A DNA stretch of 64,000 nucleotides from Ensifer sp. USDA 6670 (GCA_000421085.1 ATWE01000009.1:62001-126000), one strand, 5' to 3'. Positions 1 to 9,480 are shown, counted from the stretch's first letter. Notes: a model not told the origin generated them from the sequence alone. Numbers and translations are program-made.

Positions 1-1564
1 CGCTTCCGTTGATGCCGAGATGCAGCGCTAGGTACAATCCAATGTCAACGCTTTCAGAGATTTCCGCAGAGTGATTGCGGTCCGGAAACACTCGATCGCG
101 TTCACGCTTGCTCTTTTTTTCAAGCGGAAGCTCTTCAATAATCCGGGGAACGAAGTATTCATCCTCATCCGGGTCGATCGGGTTCACGTATCGTAGCCAG
201 CCACGCTCTTTCTGCCAGCTGGCGAAAGCGATGCTCTTCGCAGTTGGCAAAAGCCCCTCCCCTCCCACAATCGCCGAGCCATCTCCGATCAGCCAGTCTG
301 CAATCTGCTCCGCATTGCCGATAACGGCCGAAATCAAAACAATCTGCGCCTCTGGTTTAAGCATCATGCGAAGCGAGGAAAGCAGTAGCTCGTAAGTCGG
401 GCCACGCGTGAAACCTTCGAATTGATGCCCCTCGTCGTAGACAATCAATCCAATACGCTCTGCCAGCTCAGGCGCCCGACGAAGCATGTAAAGCAACTTC
501 TCGGGGGTGATTACCAACACGCTATTTTGCGCAAGGAGCTGCTCAATTCCGAAGTCCATAAGATAGGAATCAGAGACTTCGTCCATGAGCACATGCTCGC
601 CTTGGAAGGCCCTCACGAGATCTGAGCGAATATCGTGACATAGTGATTTGAATGGCGCCACGATAATTGCGAGGGATGTTCTCTTCGATAAGAATGCCGC
701 TCTGATAATGAGCTCAGTTGCTCGCGTTTTACCCGCGCTCGTAGGCATCTGGATTACCGCTGAACGCCCTCTCAACAGATCGGCATCAGCAATTCGCCGT
801 TGAGCTGGCCATAGCTCGATAGGAAAGCCCGTCTTGGCAAGCGCAGGCGACCACGCCTCCAGGGATAGGTCAGAGGTTGGAGGAAGCCTGTTGCGAGAAG
901 AATTCTGGATTTTTCCCGAGCATATCGCTGTGACAAGATCCCCGTAAAGTACTTCGCGGTCAGTGCCAATCTCAATCAGTTCTTCGCGAAGCTCACGGCA
1001 AAGCTCCGGAATAGCGCGATCATCCTCTTCCTGGAGGGCGTAGTGACCTCGGATCAGCTCAAGCAGGCGATCGGCAAAGCCGGCGTGAAAGATTTCGGTT
1101 TCTATCGGCTCCAAGCGATTTTGAAGAATTCTGCTTGCGAGCAAGGCCAGCCCACCGCCAAGTTCTGCTGGAGGCTCGCTGGAGCGCTTAACGACAACGA
1201 CGGCATTCCCGATGGCATCAGAAAGATAATAGGCGGAAGCGCAAAGCAGCGAGAACTCTACAGTGATGCTGCCATCCAACTTTGCCTCTAGGTAAGAGTC
1301 AAAAAAGGTCGCGGCAAAACGAACGTTGTCAATAGCAGCAATATCTTCATCCCATGTCTCCGGACGGTCGCTCGCGGCAGGATCGATGAAGTGATCAGCA
1401 ATCGCGCCGGCAGCATCTCCTAAAATTCCGACTGCCAGCGAGTAAAGCGACCCAGGGTCACGGCGGATTTCAACAAAATCCTCCGGGGCGACGCGAAACT
1501 CGTGCATTTTTGCGATCGCGCGCACCGTTGAAAGAACCTGTATTGCGGTTGCCTCAGGCTTCAT
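1..1564 (-). CDS. hamB: HamB-like SF2 helicase of a Hachiman system (partial, cut by window edge)
   Basis: The minus strand is open from an ATG at 1564 to the left window edge, about 521 codons; the C-terminal part is missing. A Q-motif-like stretch (ELWPAQRR) precedes a Walker A motif (MPTSAGKT, about residues 273-282). A DEGH motif II follows near residue 375 and an SAV motif III-like element near 410. This is the order expected of a DExD/H-box superfamily 2 helicase. The start overlaps the end of the HamA-like gene by 11 bases, so the two are translationally coupled. Hachiman is known to pair HamA with a helicase HamB; I infer that identity from the pairing and motifs. The first roughly 250 residues are helical and not recognisable by eye. 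Other defence helicases remain possible. Confidence 0.75.
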   Translation of the reverse strand, partial: MKPEATAIQVLSTVRAIAKMHEFRVAPEDFVEIRRDPGSLYSLAVGILGDAAGAIADHFIDPAASDRPETWDEDIAAIDNVRFAATFFDSYLEAKLDGSITVEFSLLCASAYYLSDAIGNAVVVVKRSSEPPAELGGGLALLASRILQNRLEPIETEIFHAGFADRLLELIRGHYALQEEDDRAIPELCRELREELIEIGTDREVLYGDLVTAICSGKIQNSSRNRLPPTSDLSLEAWSPALAKTGFPIELWPAQRRIADADLLRGRSAVIQMPTSAGKTRATELIIRAAFLSKRTSLAIIVAPFKSLCHDIRSDLVRAFQGEHVLMDEVSDSYLMDFGIEQLLAQNSVLVITPEKLLYMLRRAPELAERIGLIVYDEGHQFEGFTRGPTYELLLSSLRMMLKPEAQIVLISAVIGNAEQIADWLIGDGSAIVGGEGLLPTAKSIAFASWQKERGWLRYVNPIDPDEDEYFVPRIIEELPLEKKSKRERDRVFPDRNHSAEISESVDIGLYLALHLGINGS

Positions 1565-2360
1565 TTGCTGCCCTCTCGTATAGCGAGTGTACGAGATCCA
1601 TCATTGAGATGCCTTTGATGACAACGAGCCTAAGCTTGTCCTTGTTTGGATGCTCAGAGACTTGAGTTTTATCCAGTTCCATTTTTGCTGCGGTGTCTTC
1701 GTCCAGCACAGCAACTGCACCACTTAATCGCGTGAACGGACGATCTGCCTCATTCTGGAACCGCTCGATCTTAAGCGCAGCGTCCCGGCTCTTCCGGAGC
1801 ATCCGTTTTTTCAGGGCGCTAAGCGTCATAGCTTCACGCAAGCGGTCCTTAGCGGAATCGTTTACCGCTGTTTGAAGTCGATTTTCTTTCGTCGGCCGAA
1901 GGCCGGATTTGGATTCAACGATAAAAATCTCGTCTTTGGGGCTCGGCTTTTCGGAAGCAAACCGAAAGCCCACGACGTCTGTGCCGTTGTCCGACACATT
2001 TGCATTTATGCGGTCTTCATACCGGTGTTCGCGCGGGCACCAATATCCCAAAATGAACTCGAGATAATCTGCAACAAGGATTTCTCCAAAATCGCCGGAT
2101 CGCGTAGCTGGGCCTGAGCCCGCCTTAGCGCTCGGGAACTTGATGTCCGTCAGGAACTCTGAATGCGACTTTCCCGTACCAGAAACCAGGTCTGCAAGCT
2201 CTTCATCAAGGCAATAGTGCTGCCGGAAGTGCTTCGCCCATGCAGAGAGCACCGCAGGGTCATCTTGGTGATTGAGCTCCCAAACTTCTACAAACGCACC
2301 GTCAGCGGTTTTTATCACCTCTTTGGTTTTGTTCAGCCATTTTACATGGGGCGGTGTCAT
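1554..2360 (-). CDS. hamA: HamA-like nuclease (DUF1837) of a Hachiman anti-phage system
   Basis: The protein of about 268 residues has a conserved core, SGDFGEILVADYL, followed by GTDVVGF and then IFIVESKSG. Together these give the Asp...Glu-x-Lys arrangement of a PD-(D/E)xK nuclease as found in HamA (DUF1837). In Hachiman, HamA is thought to be a DNA-cleaving effector held in check by the HamB helicase until DNA integrity is disturbed. The ATG at 2360 was chosen; an in-frame TTG at 2399 would add 13 residues, and neither has a strong ribosome binding site. It overlaps the helicase gene downstream by 11 bases. The assignment rests on motif pattern plus neighbour, without any database comparison. 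Confidence 0.72.
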   Translation of the reverse strand: MTPPHVKWLNKTKEVIKTADGAFVEVWELNHQDDPAVLSAWAKHFRQHYCLDEELADLVSGTGKSHSEFLTDIKFPSAKAGSGPATRSGDFGEILVADYLEFILGYWCPREHRYEDRINANVSDNGTDVVGFRFASEKPSPKDEIFIVESKSGLRPTKENRLQTAVNDSAKDRLREAMTLSALKKRMLRKSRDAALKIERFQNEADRPFTRLSGAVAVLDEDTAAKMELDKTQVSEHPNKDKLRLVVIKGISMMDLVHSLYERAANEA

Positions 2361-2399
2361 CAGGTGTTTCTTGGATCGCGAATCGGGTGAACAGTTCAA

Positions 2400-2882
2400 T
2401 TCACTCGCTACTAAAAGATATCATTACAACCAAGAAGTATTCTGGAATGCGCGGCGGCAATCAAGGTGAGGTTCATCCTGATCGCCGCGCTCAGGCCCAG
2501 CTCTAAAACAATCCGACGCGCCGTCGCGCTGTCTGTGCCATCCTCGTTCGACCTCGAGAATTCAGCAACGCCTCAGAGTTTCGGCGAGGGTTGGCCAGAC
2601 CAAACCATCTCCCGCGCCTCGGAATCGGTCAGCCACTTCCGGTTGGACGTCGGCATCGGCAGGATAGTTTTCCACCTCATTTGGTAAACCCACCGTCGCT
2701 CGTGGCAGCGCCTTCTGATGTGATGACGGTCCGTGAAGTTGTATCGTGGCGCGTGACGACTGTAGAGGTCCTACCGAAAAAAGCGCGCATTAGGCGGGGC
2801 TTGACTTTGCCGGTTTGCAAGTATCCGCATCAACGTTATTAAGATTTTCCTGATTACTTGACCGGCTGGAGAAGGACCGAAA
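2400..2882. other. Intergenic gap between divergent defence genes
   Basis: About 480 bases separate the divergent hamA and Mrr-STAND genes. Short open frames here on both strands have no recognisable protein, no good start signals and frequent interruption. The gap should hold the promoters for both flanking genes, but I could not define them. It may include decayed coding DNA. Confidence 0.4.
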
Positions 2883-5171
2883 TTGCCCGACTACGATTTT
2901 CATCAGCTATCGGCACATGACCTCGAAATCCTGACTCGCGATCTGTTTCAGGCCGAGTGGAAGGTGGCGATCGAAAACTTCAAGGTCGGTAAGGACGGAG
3001 GGGTAGACCTGCGCTATGCCCAAGGCCCGTCGAACGTAATCATCCAAGTCAAGCACTATCATAAGACTGGGTTTGATGGCCTATGCCGCGACCTCGCCAA
3101 AGAAGTCGCGAAGGTGGAAAAGCTTGCCCCCGCAAGATACATCCTCGTGACGTCCGTTCCGCTCTCCCCGGGCAACAAGACGACGATCGCAAATATTTTC
3201 GCCCCCGGCCGTCTTCTGACTCAAGATATCGTCGGACAAGAAGGGCTCAACAATCTTCTTGGACGGCATCCCGACGTTGAAGGCAAACATTTTAAACTCT
3301 GGCTTGCCAGCCGCGCCGTTCTGGACCGGGTCCTGCACAACGCGGCGGTCACAAAGAGCGAGTTTAAGGCAAGACGGGTCTATGAACAGGCAAGGCGGTA
3401 TGTTGAAAGCAGCGCCTACGGCGACGCAATGCGGATTCTTTCAAAATCCGGGGTTGCCATTATCGCAGGCCCCCCCGGCGTCGGAAAGACAACACTCGCC
3501 GATCTGATCCTATACTCTCATCTCGAGCAGGGCTATCAAGCGATCATCGTGGATCGCGACGTCGAAGAAGCATCCGAAATGTTCCAACCAGGTGCACGGC
3601 AGATCTTCTATTTCGACGATTTCATGGGAGCGACCTATCTTGGCGAGAACGGCCTGACGACCCGCAATAATGACAGAGTGCTTTTAGACTTCATCAGCAT
3701 GGTCCGGGCGAGTTCTTCGTCCAGACTAGTGTTGACAACGCGAGAGCACATCTATTCTCAAGCCATGTCCAGATCCGAGCGGCTGCGTAACTCCGAAATC
3801 GATGATTATAGGGTTGTTCTGCGCATGCCGGCATACTCGCCACTTCAGCGAGCCCGCATCCTCTACAATCACCTTTATTTTAGCGAGCTTCCCGCCGAAT
3901 ATCGTAGCGAGCTCCTACGGGACAACTTTTATCTGCAGATCGTTAGGCATGAGAAATTCAATCCCCGTCTTATAGAATGGCTATCGACGTTTCGCCGCGT
4001 GAAGGAACATGGTCCTGCTCGCTATCAAACCTTTGTTTCCCGGCTCCTTGCCGATCCGTCGGAGATTTGGAGGCACGCCTACGATCACCAGATTTCCGAA
4101 GCAAGCCGCTCACTCTTACTGACGCTGCTTTCCACCGAAGGAAAAATCTCGTCTTCAAATCTTCAGATAGCATTCGACGCTCTTCATGCGCACCGTGCTC
4201 GGCGGTACCATTTCCAGACTGGCCCCGGCGACCTTAACGGCGCAATCCGAGACCTTAACGGAAGCTTCATCAAGCCTTCCGGTGTGGATGGCTACGAGGT
4301 CCTCGATCCATCCGTTCTTGATCTCATGAACACGATTGTGCGCGAGGAGACCGATAATGCCGTCGATATCATCGCCGGAGCGTGTGATTTCGCCCAGGTC
4401 CAGCAAGTCTGGAAATTGTCAGGATCCGCTGGTGGGAGTGGGATCGTGGCAGCTCTTGCCGTCAACCAGTCGCGGATTGTGGAACGTTACGAACTGCTGT
4501 CTATGCGCAACCGTCGGCGCGAGACGGGCCGCGGAATCTCCTACCATGGTACAACATTCGAAAGCCGCCTCTTAACGACTATCGAAATGGCTAATGCGAT
4601 GCCGGGCGGTCCGATTGAGCACTTCCTCGGTAGGCTCTATGCCCGCGTTGGCGAAGAGCACCGGCAATGTGGTCCGATCCTCACGGACGTCGCGGAAGTC
4701 CTCCGTGCTGTCGACCGATGCGGAAACCTCGCTCGCGTCACGCTGGACCAGATCTCGGGTGAGCTTACGACTGCAGCCCTGGAAGATGCGAAGACGAACT
4801 GCTCGGGTGGCGAATTGGCAGAACTCGTCGGCGCTCTCGACACAGGGGGCGATCCGGATTCACCGATATTGCAGGGATTGCTGTCCGCTTTTGAAGCCTA
4901 CGAGACCAACAGCTTTTATGACGAGCTGTCGGAGTGCAGGTCGGCCGAGGAGTTTGATCGCATGCTAGAGGACTTGGATTTATTTCGGAGTTCAATCGGC
5001 GTTGATGTAGATGGTCTTGTGGACAGCGTGAAGGACCGACAGAGCGAATGGGAGAATGAGAATTATTCCTCGCGCGATGATGACGGGACACACTACGGCG
5101 GGCGGGGCGATGGACCTTACATTGACCAAGAGGTGGTGGAAATGTTCAACACATTGCGAGGCGATAGCTAA
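2883..5171 (+). CDS. Mrr-type nuclease fused to a STAND-like P-loop NTPase
   Basis: This 762-residue protein has two recognisable parts. Residues 1-110 match a type IV restriction (Mrr) fold: GKDGGVDLRY followed by IIQVKHY gives the Asp...Gln-x-Lys catalytic signature. Around residues 195-205 lies a Walker A motif, GPPGVGKTT, followed by FYFDDFMG (Walker B-like) and LVLTTRE, as in the nSTAND3 group of NTPases. The C-terminal 350 residues have no motif I recognise and would be the place for a sensor. In antiviral STAND proteins an N-terminal effector is switched on when the C-terminus senses a phage protein; that role is inferred here. Start is a TTG preceded by GGAGAAGGA; no good ATG lies nearby. 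It stands alone, diverges from hamAB and converges with ietS. Confidence 0.72.
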   Translation: MPDYDFHQLSAHDLEILTRDLFQAEWKVAIENFKVGKDGGVDLRYAQGPSNVIIQVKHYHKTGFDGLCRDLAKEVAKVEKLAPARYILVTSVPLSPGNKTTIANIFAPGRLLTQDIVGQEGLNNLLGRHPDVEGKHFKLWLASRAVLDRVLHNAAVTKSEFKARRVYEQARRYVESSAYGDAMRILSKSGVAIIAGPPGVGKTTLADLILYSHLEQGYQAIIVDRDVEEASEMFQPGARQIFYFDDFMGATYLGENGLTTRNNDRVLLDFISMVRASSSSRLVLTTREHIYSQAMSRSERLRNSEIDDYRVVLRMPAYSPLQRARILYNHLYFSELPAEYRSELLRDNFYLQIVRHEKFNPRLIEWLSTFRRVKEHGPARYQTFVSRLLADPSEIWRHAYDHQISEASRSLLLTLLSTEGKISSSNLQIAFDALHAHRARRYHFQTGPGDLNGAIRDLNGSFIKPSGVDGYEVLDPSVLDLMNTIVREETDNAVDIIAGACDFAQVQQVWKLSGSAGGSGIVAALAVNQSRIVERYELLSMRNRRRETGRGISYHGTTFESRLLTTIEMANAMPGGPIEHFLGRLYARVGEEHRQCGPILTDVAEVLRAVDRCGNLARVTLDQISGELTTAALEDAKTNCSGGELAELVGALDTGGDPDSPILQGLLSAFEAYETNSFYDELSECRSAEEFDRMLEDLDLFRSSIGVDVDGLVDSVKDRQSEWENENYSSRDDDGTHYGGRGDGPYIDQEVVEMFNTLRGDS

Positions 5172-5250
5172 GGCCAGTGCCGCATGATCGCGCGTGGCGA
5201 CACGGACGCGGAGCCGCAGTTCATGGCAGGCAATTCCCGCCTGTTCACCG

Positions 5251-7842
5251 TCAGCCAGCGGCATCGACCTCGATTGCTGCCGCGACCCGCGCTGCCAGCT
5301 CGGCGGAAATCTCGGAATAGAGATCGACGTCTTGGCCTTCGGCGGTAATTGAAATCGCCAGGGCATAACGGCCTTTGTCCGTCATCCGTCTTTGCCCCGT
5401 ATGCGATTTCCACCAGCCGCTGACGGGATAGACCGCGATATGGTCATGGCTTGCCAGGTCGACAGCATAGCCGCGCCAGAGGTCGCAATGCAGCGACCCG
5501 GCCTGTACCGCCTTCGGCCCCAAAAGCCAGTGGCTTGGCTCGGCTGCCTGCTTTTCTTTTTCCGCCGGCACGTCACCGTTCTCAATATCTGCTGGTGCCG
5601 CCTCTTCCGGTCGACTAAGGCGTAGGCGGAATTCGTCGTCAGTCTCCAGCCGCTTCTTGAGCTCGAAACGGAGGCCGTACGAGCGATATGTGTCCGGCCG
5701 TGTCGCGGCGCGACCGGACAGGTTCGGCTCGATAAAATAGGAGAGGGTGACCTTCATCACCACGACGGCATTTTCGAGATTTTGCAGCGCAGCGCGCGGC
5801 CAGGGCAGCTCATAGAAGTGCATTTCGTTGAAGACGGCCGCTCCGCCCTGTCCGACAGCGAAAGGCTGGATCTCGGCCTGCGCCAGGAGGGTGGTGTCGT
5901 TGCGAGCGGAGGCGATCGCCCGCGACAGGTTCGGAACCCCGAAACCTACGTCGCGCAGAATGCGTTGCTTGTCGCCCTTGCTGCCGGTCTTCCAGTGTGC
6001 TCCGGTCCCGACTAGCTTTCGTCGGATCGGTGTCGGCCATTCAGCCGACTGCACGACAAGCGCCCGATACGTTTCCGGCCATAGATCGGGCAAGGCTGCC
6101 TTCAGTCGGCCGACGAAGTTTCCGGCCATGCCGGTCGCAGCGCTCGTCGCCCAGAAGGGGACGAGCGGCTCGCCGGCGACATCCGAGCCGGTTCCAAGCA
6201 ACGAAACCACTGGGTGCCAGTCGCAATAGCCGGCCTGGTCGACCATCATGTTGCCTGCCTCGAACAAGACCTCGGGCTTGATGGGCGTCAGGTCGCCCAG
6301 CATATTCTGCGACCCGGTGCTGAAGGGGCTCTTGTCGTTGGCCGCCGCAAGCGGGGTCAGGTTCGGTGCAAGTTCCGCCTTGGCTGTGAAACCGCCGATC
6401 GTCAACGCGTTCCAGCTCTGGGCGGGATCCTCGATTGTGTGATGCTGCTCGATCTGCGCCCGCAGGCCGCCGATGACATTACCGCTGGCAACCAGCAGCA
6501 GGCGTTTCGCATGGTCTTTGGCCAGGATCTGGCTGTCCTGCTCGCCAGGCATCGAGCCGGCGCTGATCTGGTCCAGGGCGCCACTCCAGGATGAGGGGGC
6601 GTCTGGGAGGAATAGACTGGTGGAGGACGCAACGCAGAAACTGCGCGCCACGTTGGGTCGTTCGATTTCCGCCGTAGCGATCGCGGACTGGGTGACGATG
6701 CCATAGGCGGACGGCCGGTTGGCCGGAAAACCGTGGGGCGGCAGGAACTTTACCGACTCGACATGATGCGTCAGCTGTACCTGCTGGTTGTCGTTCATGC
6801 GCCAGAAGAGATCACCATGCAGGACCATCCCCGCCATCGGCGTCCCGTGCCCCCCATGATGGTGATGGTCGTCCGTCCCCCATGCCGCGTCGACCGACCA
6901 TGCGCCCGCCATGCCCGGCGCGAGCAGTGGATGCGCCGCGGCGACGCCGGAATCGACCACGCAGACGAACGGGGCCTCGCCCGGCGGCGCTTCGATCCGG
7001 CCTGCCAGGTCCGCGACCCAGTCCTGTTGGACCAGACCCGTCCCGCCGACTTCCAGGAACGGCTCGATCGTTCCTTCCGCCTTTCGGACTTCCCAGATGG
7101 CCCCCGGAATACGCTCGAGGAACGACACGACCTGGGCTGCCGAACCATGCACGAACACGACCTCGGCGTCGGGAAACGACAGTCGCTCATTGTGGACGTC
7201 GAGACCTGCTGTTCCGGCTCCAGCAATAACGGCATTCGTCCGTGCGCCGGGCTTCTGTTCGGCCGGCTCCCTCACCCAGAGCTCCCACCATCGGCTCTCG
7301 GGAGCATTAAAGTCGATCGTACCGGAAAACAGGCTGCGCGCCTGCGCCGCGCGGACGGCCTCGATCGGTTCGAACTTCGGGACGTCGGGACGCTTGCGGT
7401 TACCGAGGTTTTCTGCGCCATAGGCGTTGATCCGGCCAAGCAGATAGTTCCTGGCGTCGTCGGGGATGAAGAGGACGGAACGCTCGGTGCGATCCTGCTG
7501 TCGCTCCGATCGTAGCACCACGATATCCTGTGCCGGATAGTCGAGCGCCGGGGTCTTCGTCGCTCCCTGCTTTGGCGATGCCGGAACCATTGTCTCCAGC
7601 TCGACGATCGTCCCGCGCTTCTGGTCCGCGATCGCGAGCCTCTGGTCGCTTCCGGCCGCCGGCAGTGCTCCAAGCGCGGCCATCAGTTGGGCTGTCAGGG
7701 CTTGCGCATGGGCGTGATAATCGTCGCGACGCGGCTTGCGATCCTGGGGGCGATTTGGGAACTCGTATTGTGCCTCGACACGAAACGGCTCGAAACGGAT
7801 ATGCGCCAACTCATGCGCCGAATAGTCGTCACCGTTCGCCAT
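5251..7842 (-). CDS. ietS: Subtilisin-like serine protease of the IetAS stability module
   Basis: This 863-residue protein contains a subtilase (S8) triad: the Asp in CVVDSGVAAAHP, the His in HGGHGTPMAGM, and the Ser in ATSAATGMAG. No signal peptide is visible, so the protease should act in the cytoplasm. The gene lies 15 bases downstream of an AAA ATPase gene on the same strand. This ATPase-protease pair matches ietA/ietS of the Ti plasmid pTiC58. There it is described as a toxin-antitoxin pair (ietS toxin, ietA antitoxin) raising plasmid stability and incompatibility; related pairs are also listed among phage-defence systems. The ATG at 7842 follows GGGGAT. A lysine/arginine-poor HHHH stretch sits just before the catalytic His. 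Confidence 0.8.
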   Translation of the reverse strand: MANGDDYSAHELAHIRFEPFRVEAQYEFPNRPQDRKPRRDDYHAHAQALTAQLMAALGALPAAGSDQRLAIADQKRGTIVELETMVPASPKQGATKTPALDYPAQDIVVLRSERQQDRTERSVLFIPDDARNYLLGRINAYGAENLGNRKRPDVPKFEPIEAVRAAQARSLFSGTIDFNAPESRWWELWVREPAEQKPGARTNAVIAGAGTAGLDVHNERLSFPDAEVVFVHGSAAQVVSFLERIPGAIWEVRKAEGTIEPFLEVGGTGLVQQDWVADLAGRIEAPPGEAPFVCVVDSGVAAAHPLLAPGMAGAWSVDAAWGTDDHHHHGGHGTPMAGMVLHGDLFWRMNDNQQVQLTHHVESVKFLPPHGFPANRPSAYGIVTQSAIATAEIERPNVARSFCVASSTSLFLPDAPSSWSGALDQISAGSMPGEQDSQILAKDHAKRLLLVASGNVIGGLRAQIEQHHTIEDPAQSWNALTIGGFTAKAELAPNLTPLAAANDKSPFSTGSQNMLGDLTPIKPEVLFEAGNMMVDQAGYCDWHPVVSLLGTGSDVAGEPLVPFWATSAATGMAGNFVGRLKAALPDLWPETYRALVVQSAEWPTPIRRKLVGTGAHWKTGSKGDKQRILRDVGFGVPNLSRAIASARNDTTLLAQAEIQPFAVGQGGAAVFNEMHFYELPWPRAALQNLENAVVVMKVTLSYFIEPNLSGRAATRPDTYRSYGLRFELKKRLETDDEFRLRLSRPEEAAPADIENGDVPAEKEKQAAEPSHWLLGPKAVQAGSLHCDLWRGYAVDLASHDHIAVYPVSGWWKSHTGQRRMTDKGRYALAISITAEGQDVDLYSEISAELAARVAAAIEVDAAG

Positions 7843-7857
7843 CAATCCCCCAATGGT

Positions 7858-8856
7858 TCAGCGCTGAGCGTTCAAGCGCCCTTTGAATACCTGGCGATCG
7901 TCCAGCGCGGCACGCAAGGCGGCCGGTGACAATGCCTTTGCGCCTTCGAGGATGGCATCTTTGACGACGGTGTCGCCTGCGCGGACAAGTTCGGCCTGGC
8001 TGAGGCCCTTCGTCGCCGGTTCCACCTCCGACCACGCCTTGTCGGTCAGCTTCAGGGGGCGGAGCCGTCGCGATAGCAGCGTGCGGGCGGCATCACCGCT
8101 CGGCACGTCGTATTCGACGATCTCGTCAAAACGGCGCGCCAGGGCGCCGTCTAGAATCTCGGAATGATTAGTGGCAGCAATAACGACGCTGTCGGTAGCG
8201 TTCGGCTCCTCCATGAAGGTCAGGATCGAGTTCAGGACGCGGCGGATTTCGCCGACATCGTTGGTGTCCCCGCGATGGGAGCCAACGGCGTCGAACTCGT
8301 CGAAAAGATATACGCCACGTGTCCTAGCAACCTGGTCGAACAGCAAGCGCAGTCTGCTTGCGGTTTCGCCGAAGAACCGACTGAAGAGCGAATCCAGGCG
8401 AACAGTGAACAACGGAAGATGGAGCTCTGCTGCCAAGGCCGCCGCCGTCATCGTCTTTCCGGTACCCGGCGGTCCCACAAGAAGGATATGCGAGGAGGGG
8501 ACCTGGCCGTGGTCGCGCAGCAAGGCGCGCTCAGACTGCTGCCGGACGACCCGGTCGAGGCGACCGCGGATCCGCTCCGCCAGCACCATGCCATCGAGGC
8601 CGGTCTTGGGGTAGGCGCTCTGGACAAATTCCAGCAGCTCGCCACGTGGCCGCGCCATTGGCACGACGGATTGCGCTTTCGCCGCATCGCCGACCCGGTC
8701 TCGCAAACGTTGGACGATCCGTTTCAGCTTGTCGGCCTCGACCGTGTTTCCACTGCGGGCCTCCTGGGCCGCAACCTGAAGGGCGATCGACAGGAACTGG
8801 TCCTCGTCGCCGGCCACATGGGAATTCAGGAGTGCGATAAACTGCTTTGCCGACAT
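7858..8856 (-). CDS. ietA: AAA ATPase of the IetAS stability module
   Basis: This 332-residue AAA+ ATPase has Walker A (GPPGTGKTMT), Walker B (VYLFDEFDAVG), a sensor 1 region (VIAATNH) and an arginine-finger region (LARRFDEIV). It resembles the central ATPase core of ClpX/FtsH-like or cell-division-cycle 48-like proteins. The gene begins 12 bases after a strong GGAGG site and is followed closely by the subtilase gene. In the Ti-plasmid pair the ATPase acts as the antitoxin that restrains the protease. Its place next to the repA1/repB1 locus copies the Ti arrangement. The in-frame GTG at 8862 is a possible but less likely start. Confidence 0.82.
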   Translation of the reverse strand: MSAKQFIALLNSHVAGDEDQFLSIALQVAAQEARSGNTVEADKLKRIVQRLRDRVGDAAKAQSVVPMARPRGELLEFVQSAYPKTGLDGMVLAERIRGRLDRVVRQQSERALLRDHGQVPSSHILLVGPPGTGKTMTAAALAAELHLPLFTVRLDSLFSRFFGETASRLRLLFDQVARTRGVYLFDEFDAVGSHRGDTNDVGEIRRVLNSILTFMEEPNATDSVVIAATNHSEILDGALARRFDEIVEYDVPSGDAARTLLSRRLRPLKLTDKAWSEVEPATKGLSQAELVRAGDTVVKDAILEGAKALSPAALRAALDDRQVFKGRLNAQR

Positions 8857-9019
8857 CTGCACCTCCTGTGATCATTGTTGGCGGACGACTGCGCACATCA
8901 GTGCACGTTCTATCGAGAATGAATATACCTGAGAGAAGGTTTCCAAGCTATTTTCGCTTAAGCGGGAGACCGTGTGACAATGGCGCGTGTAAAATCTATT
9001 GCTGGAGCAACGGACTGGT

Positions 9020-9480
9020 GGACAGTCAAGCTGCTGTCTAGAAAGTGGCGGTGGGTTTTACTTTTGCCGTTTCAGTTAGAAATCTCCAGATCGCGCCCGG
9101 GAGGTCAGACGGCAAACATCGCTCGATTTTTCGCTTACCATTTCATGGGGGGCCTTTGCCGGAGCGAGCGCACGCCTATCGAGGTGGCTTGAGCAGTGGA
9201 CAGCCTGCTGTTGTTCGGAACTCGTCAGGACGGTGCAGCCACCATCAGACCGTTTGCGAACTCCAGCTCGGCTCACCGTGTGAGATTGCGCAGGTACCCG
9301 CCAGTTGAGTTGATGTGCCCTCCTCCTTCGAGGATGCAGCCATGACGGTTGTCGCGTTCTCCGGTGCCATCGCCGCTGTGGATTTTGCTTTACCGTTTCA
9401 AACCGAAAAATGTCATATGTCCGTTGGGTTTAGACGCCAAACGCCGCACGATTTTCCGCTAACGATGTCAGCGAGCCACT
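9020..9480. repeat. Diverged direct repeat pair of unknown origin
   Basis: Two blocks about 330 bases apart (roughly 9048-9145 and 9380-9475) align along nearly 100 bases. Each has CCGTTTCA near its left end, a shared core AGACGNCAAAC, and then CGATTTTYCGCT near its right end. A third, weaker piece (TATTTTCGCTTAAG) lies at 8951-8964. No coding frame runs through. They look like ends of a decayed mobile element next to the broken repC; the family is not recognised. Confidence 0.4.
9273..9370 (-). pseudogene. repC C-terminal remnant (replicon 1)
   Basis: Read on the minus strand with one frameshift, this short stretch gives MAPENA followed by GHINSTGGYLRNLT. The intact RepC at 42882-44102 has MGPENA followed by GHINSAGGYLRDLT in its C-terminal region. 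It is therefore the detached tail of the broken repC1. The sequence ends at a stop soon after, losing the last 25 or so residues. It is separated from the rest of repC1 by about 0.85 kb of unrelated DNA. Confidence 0.7.
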
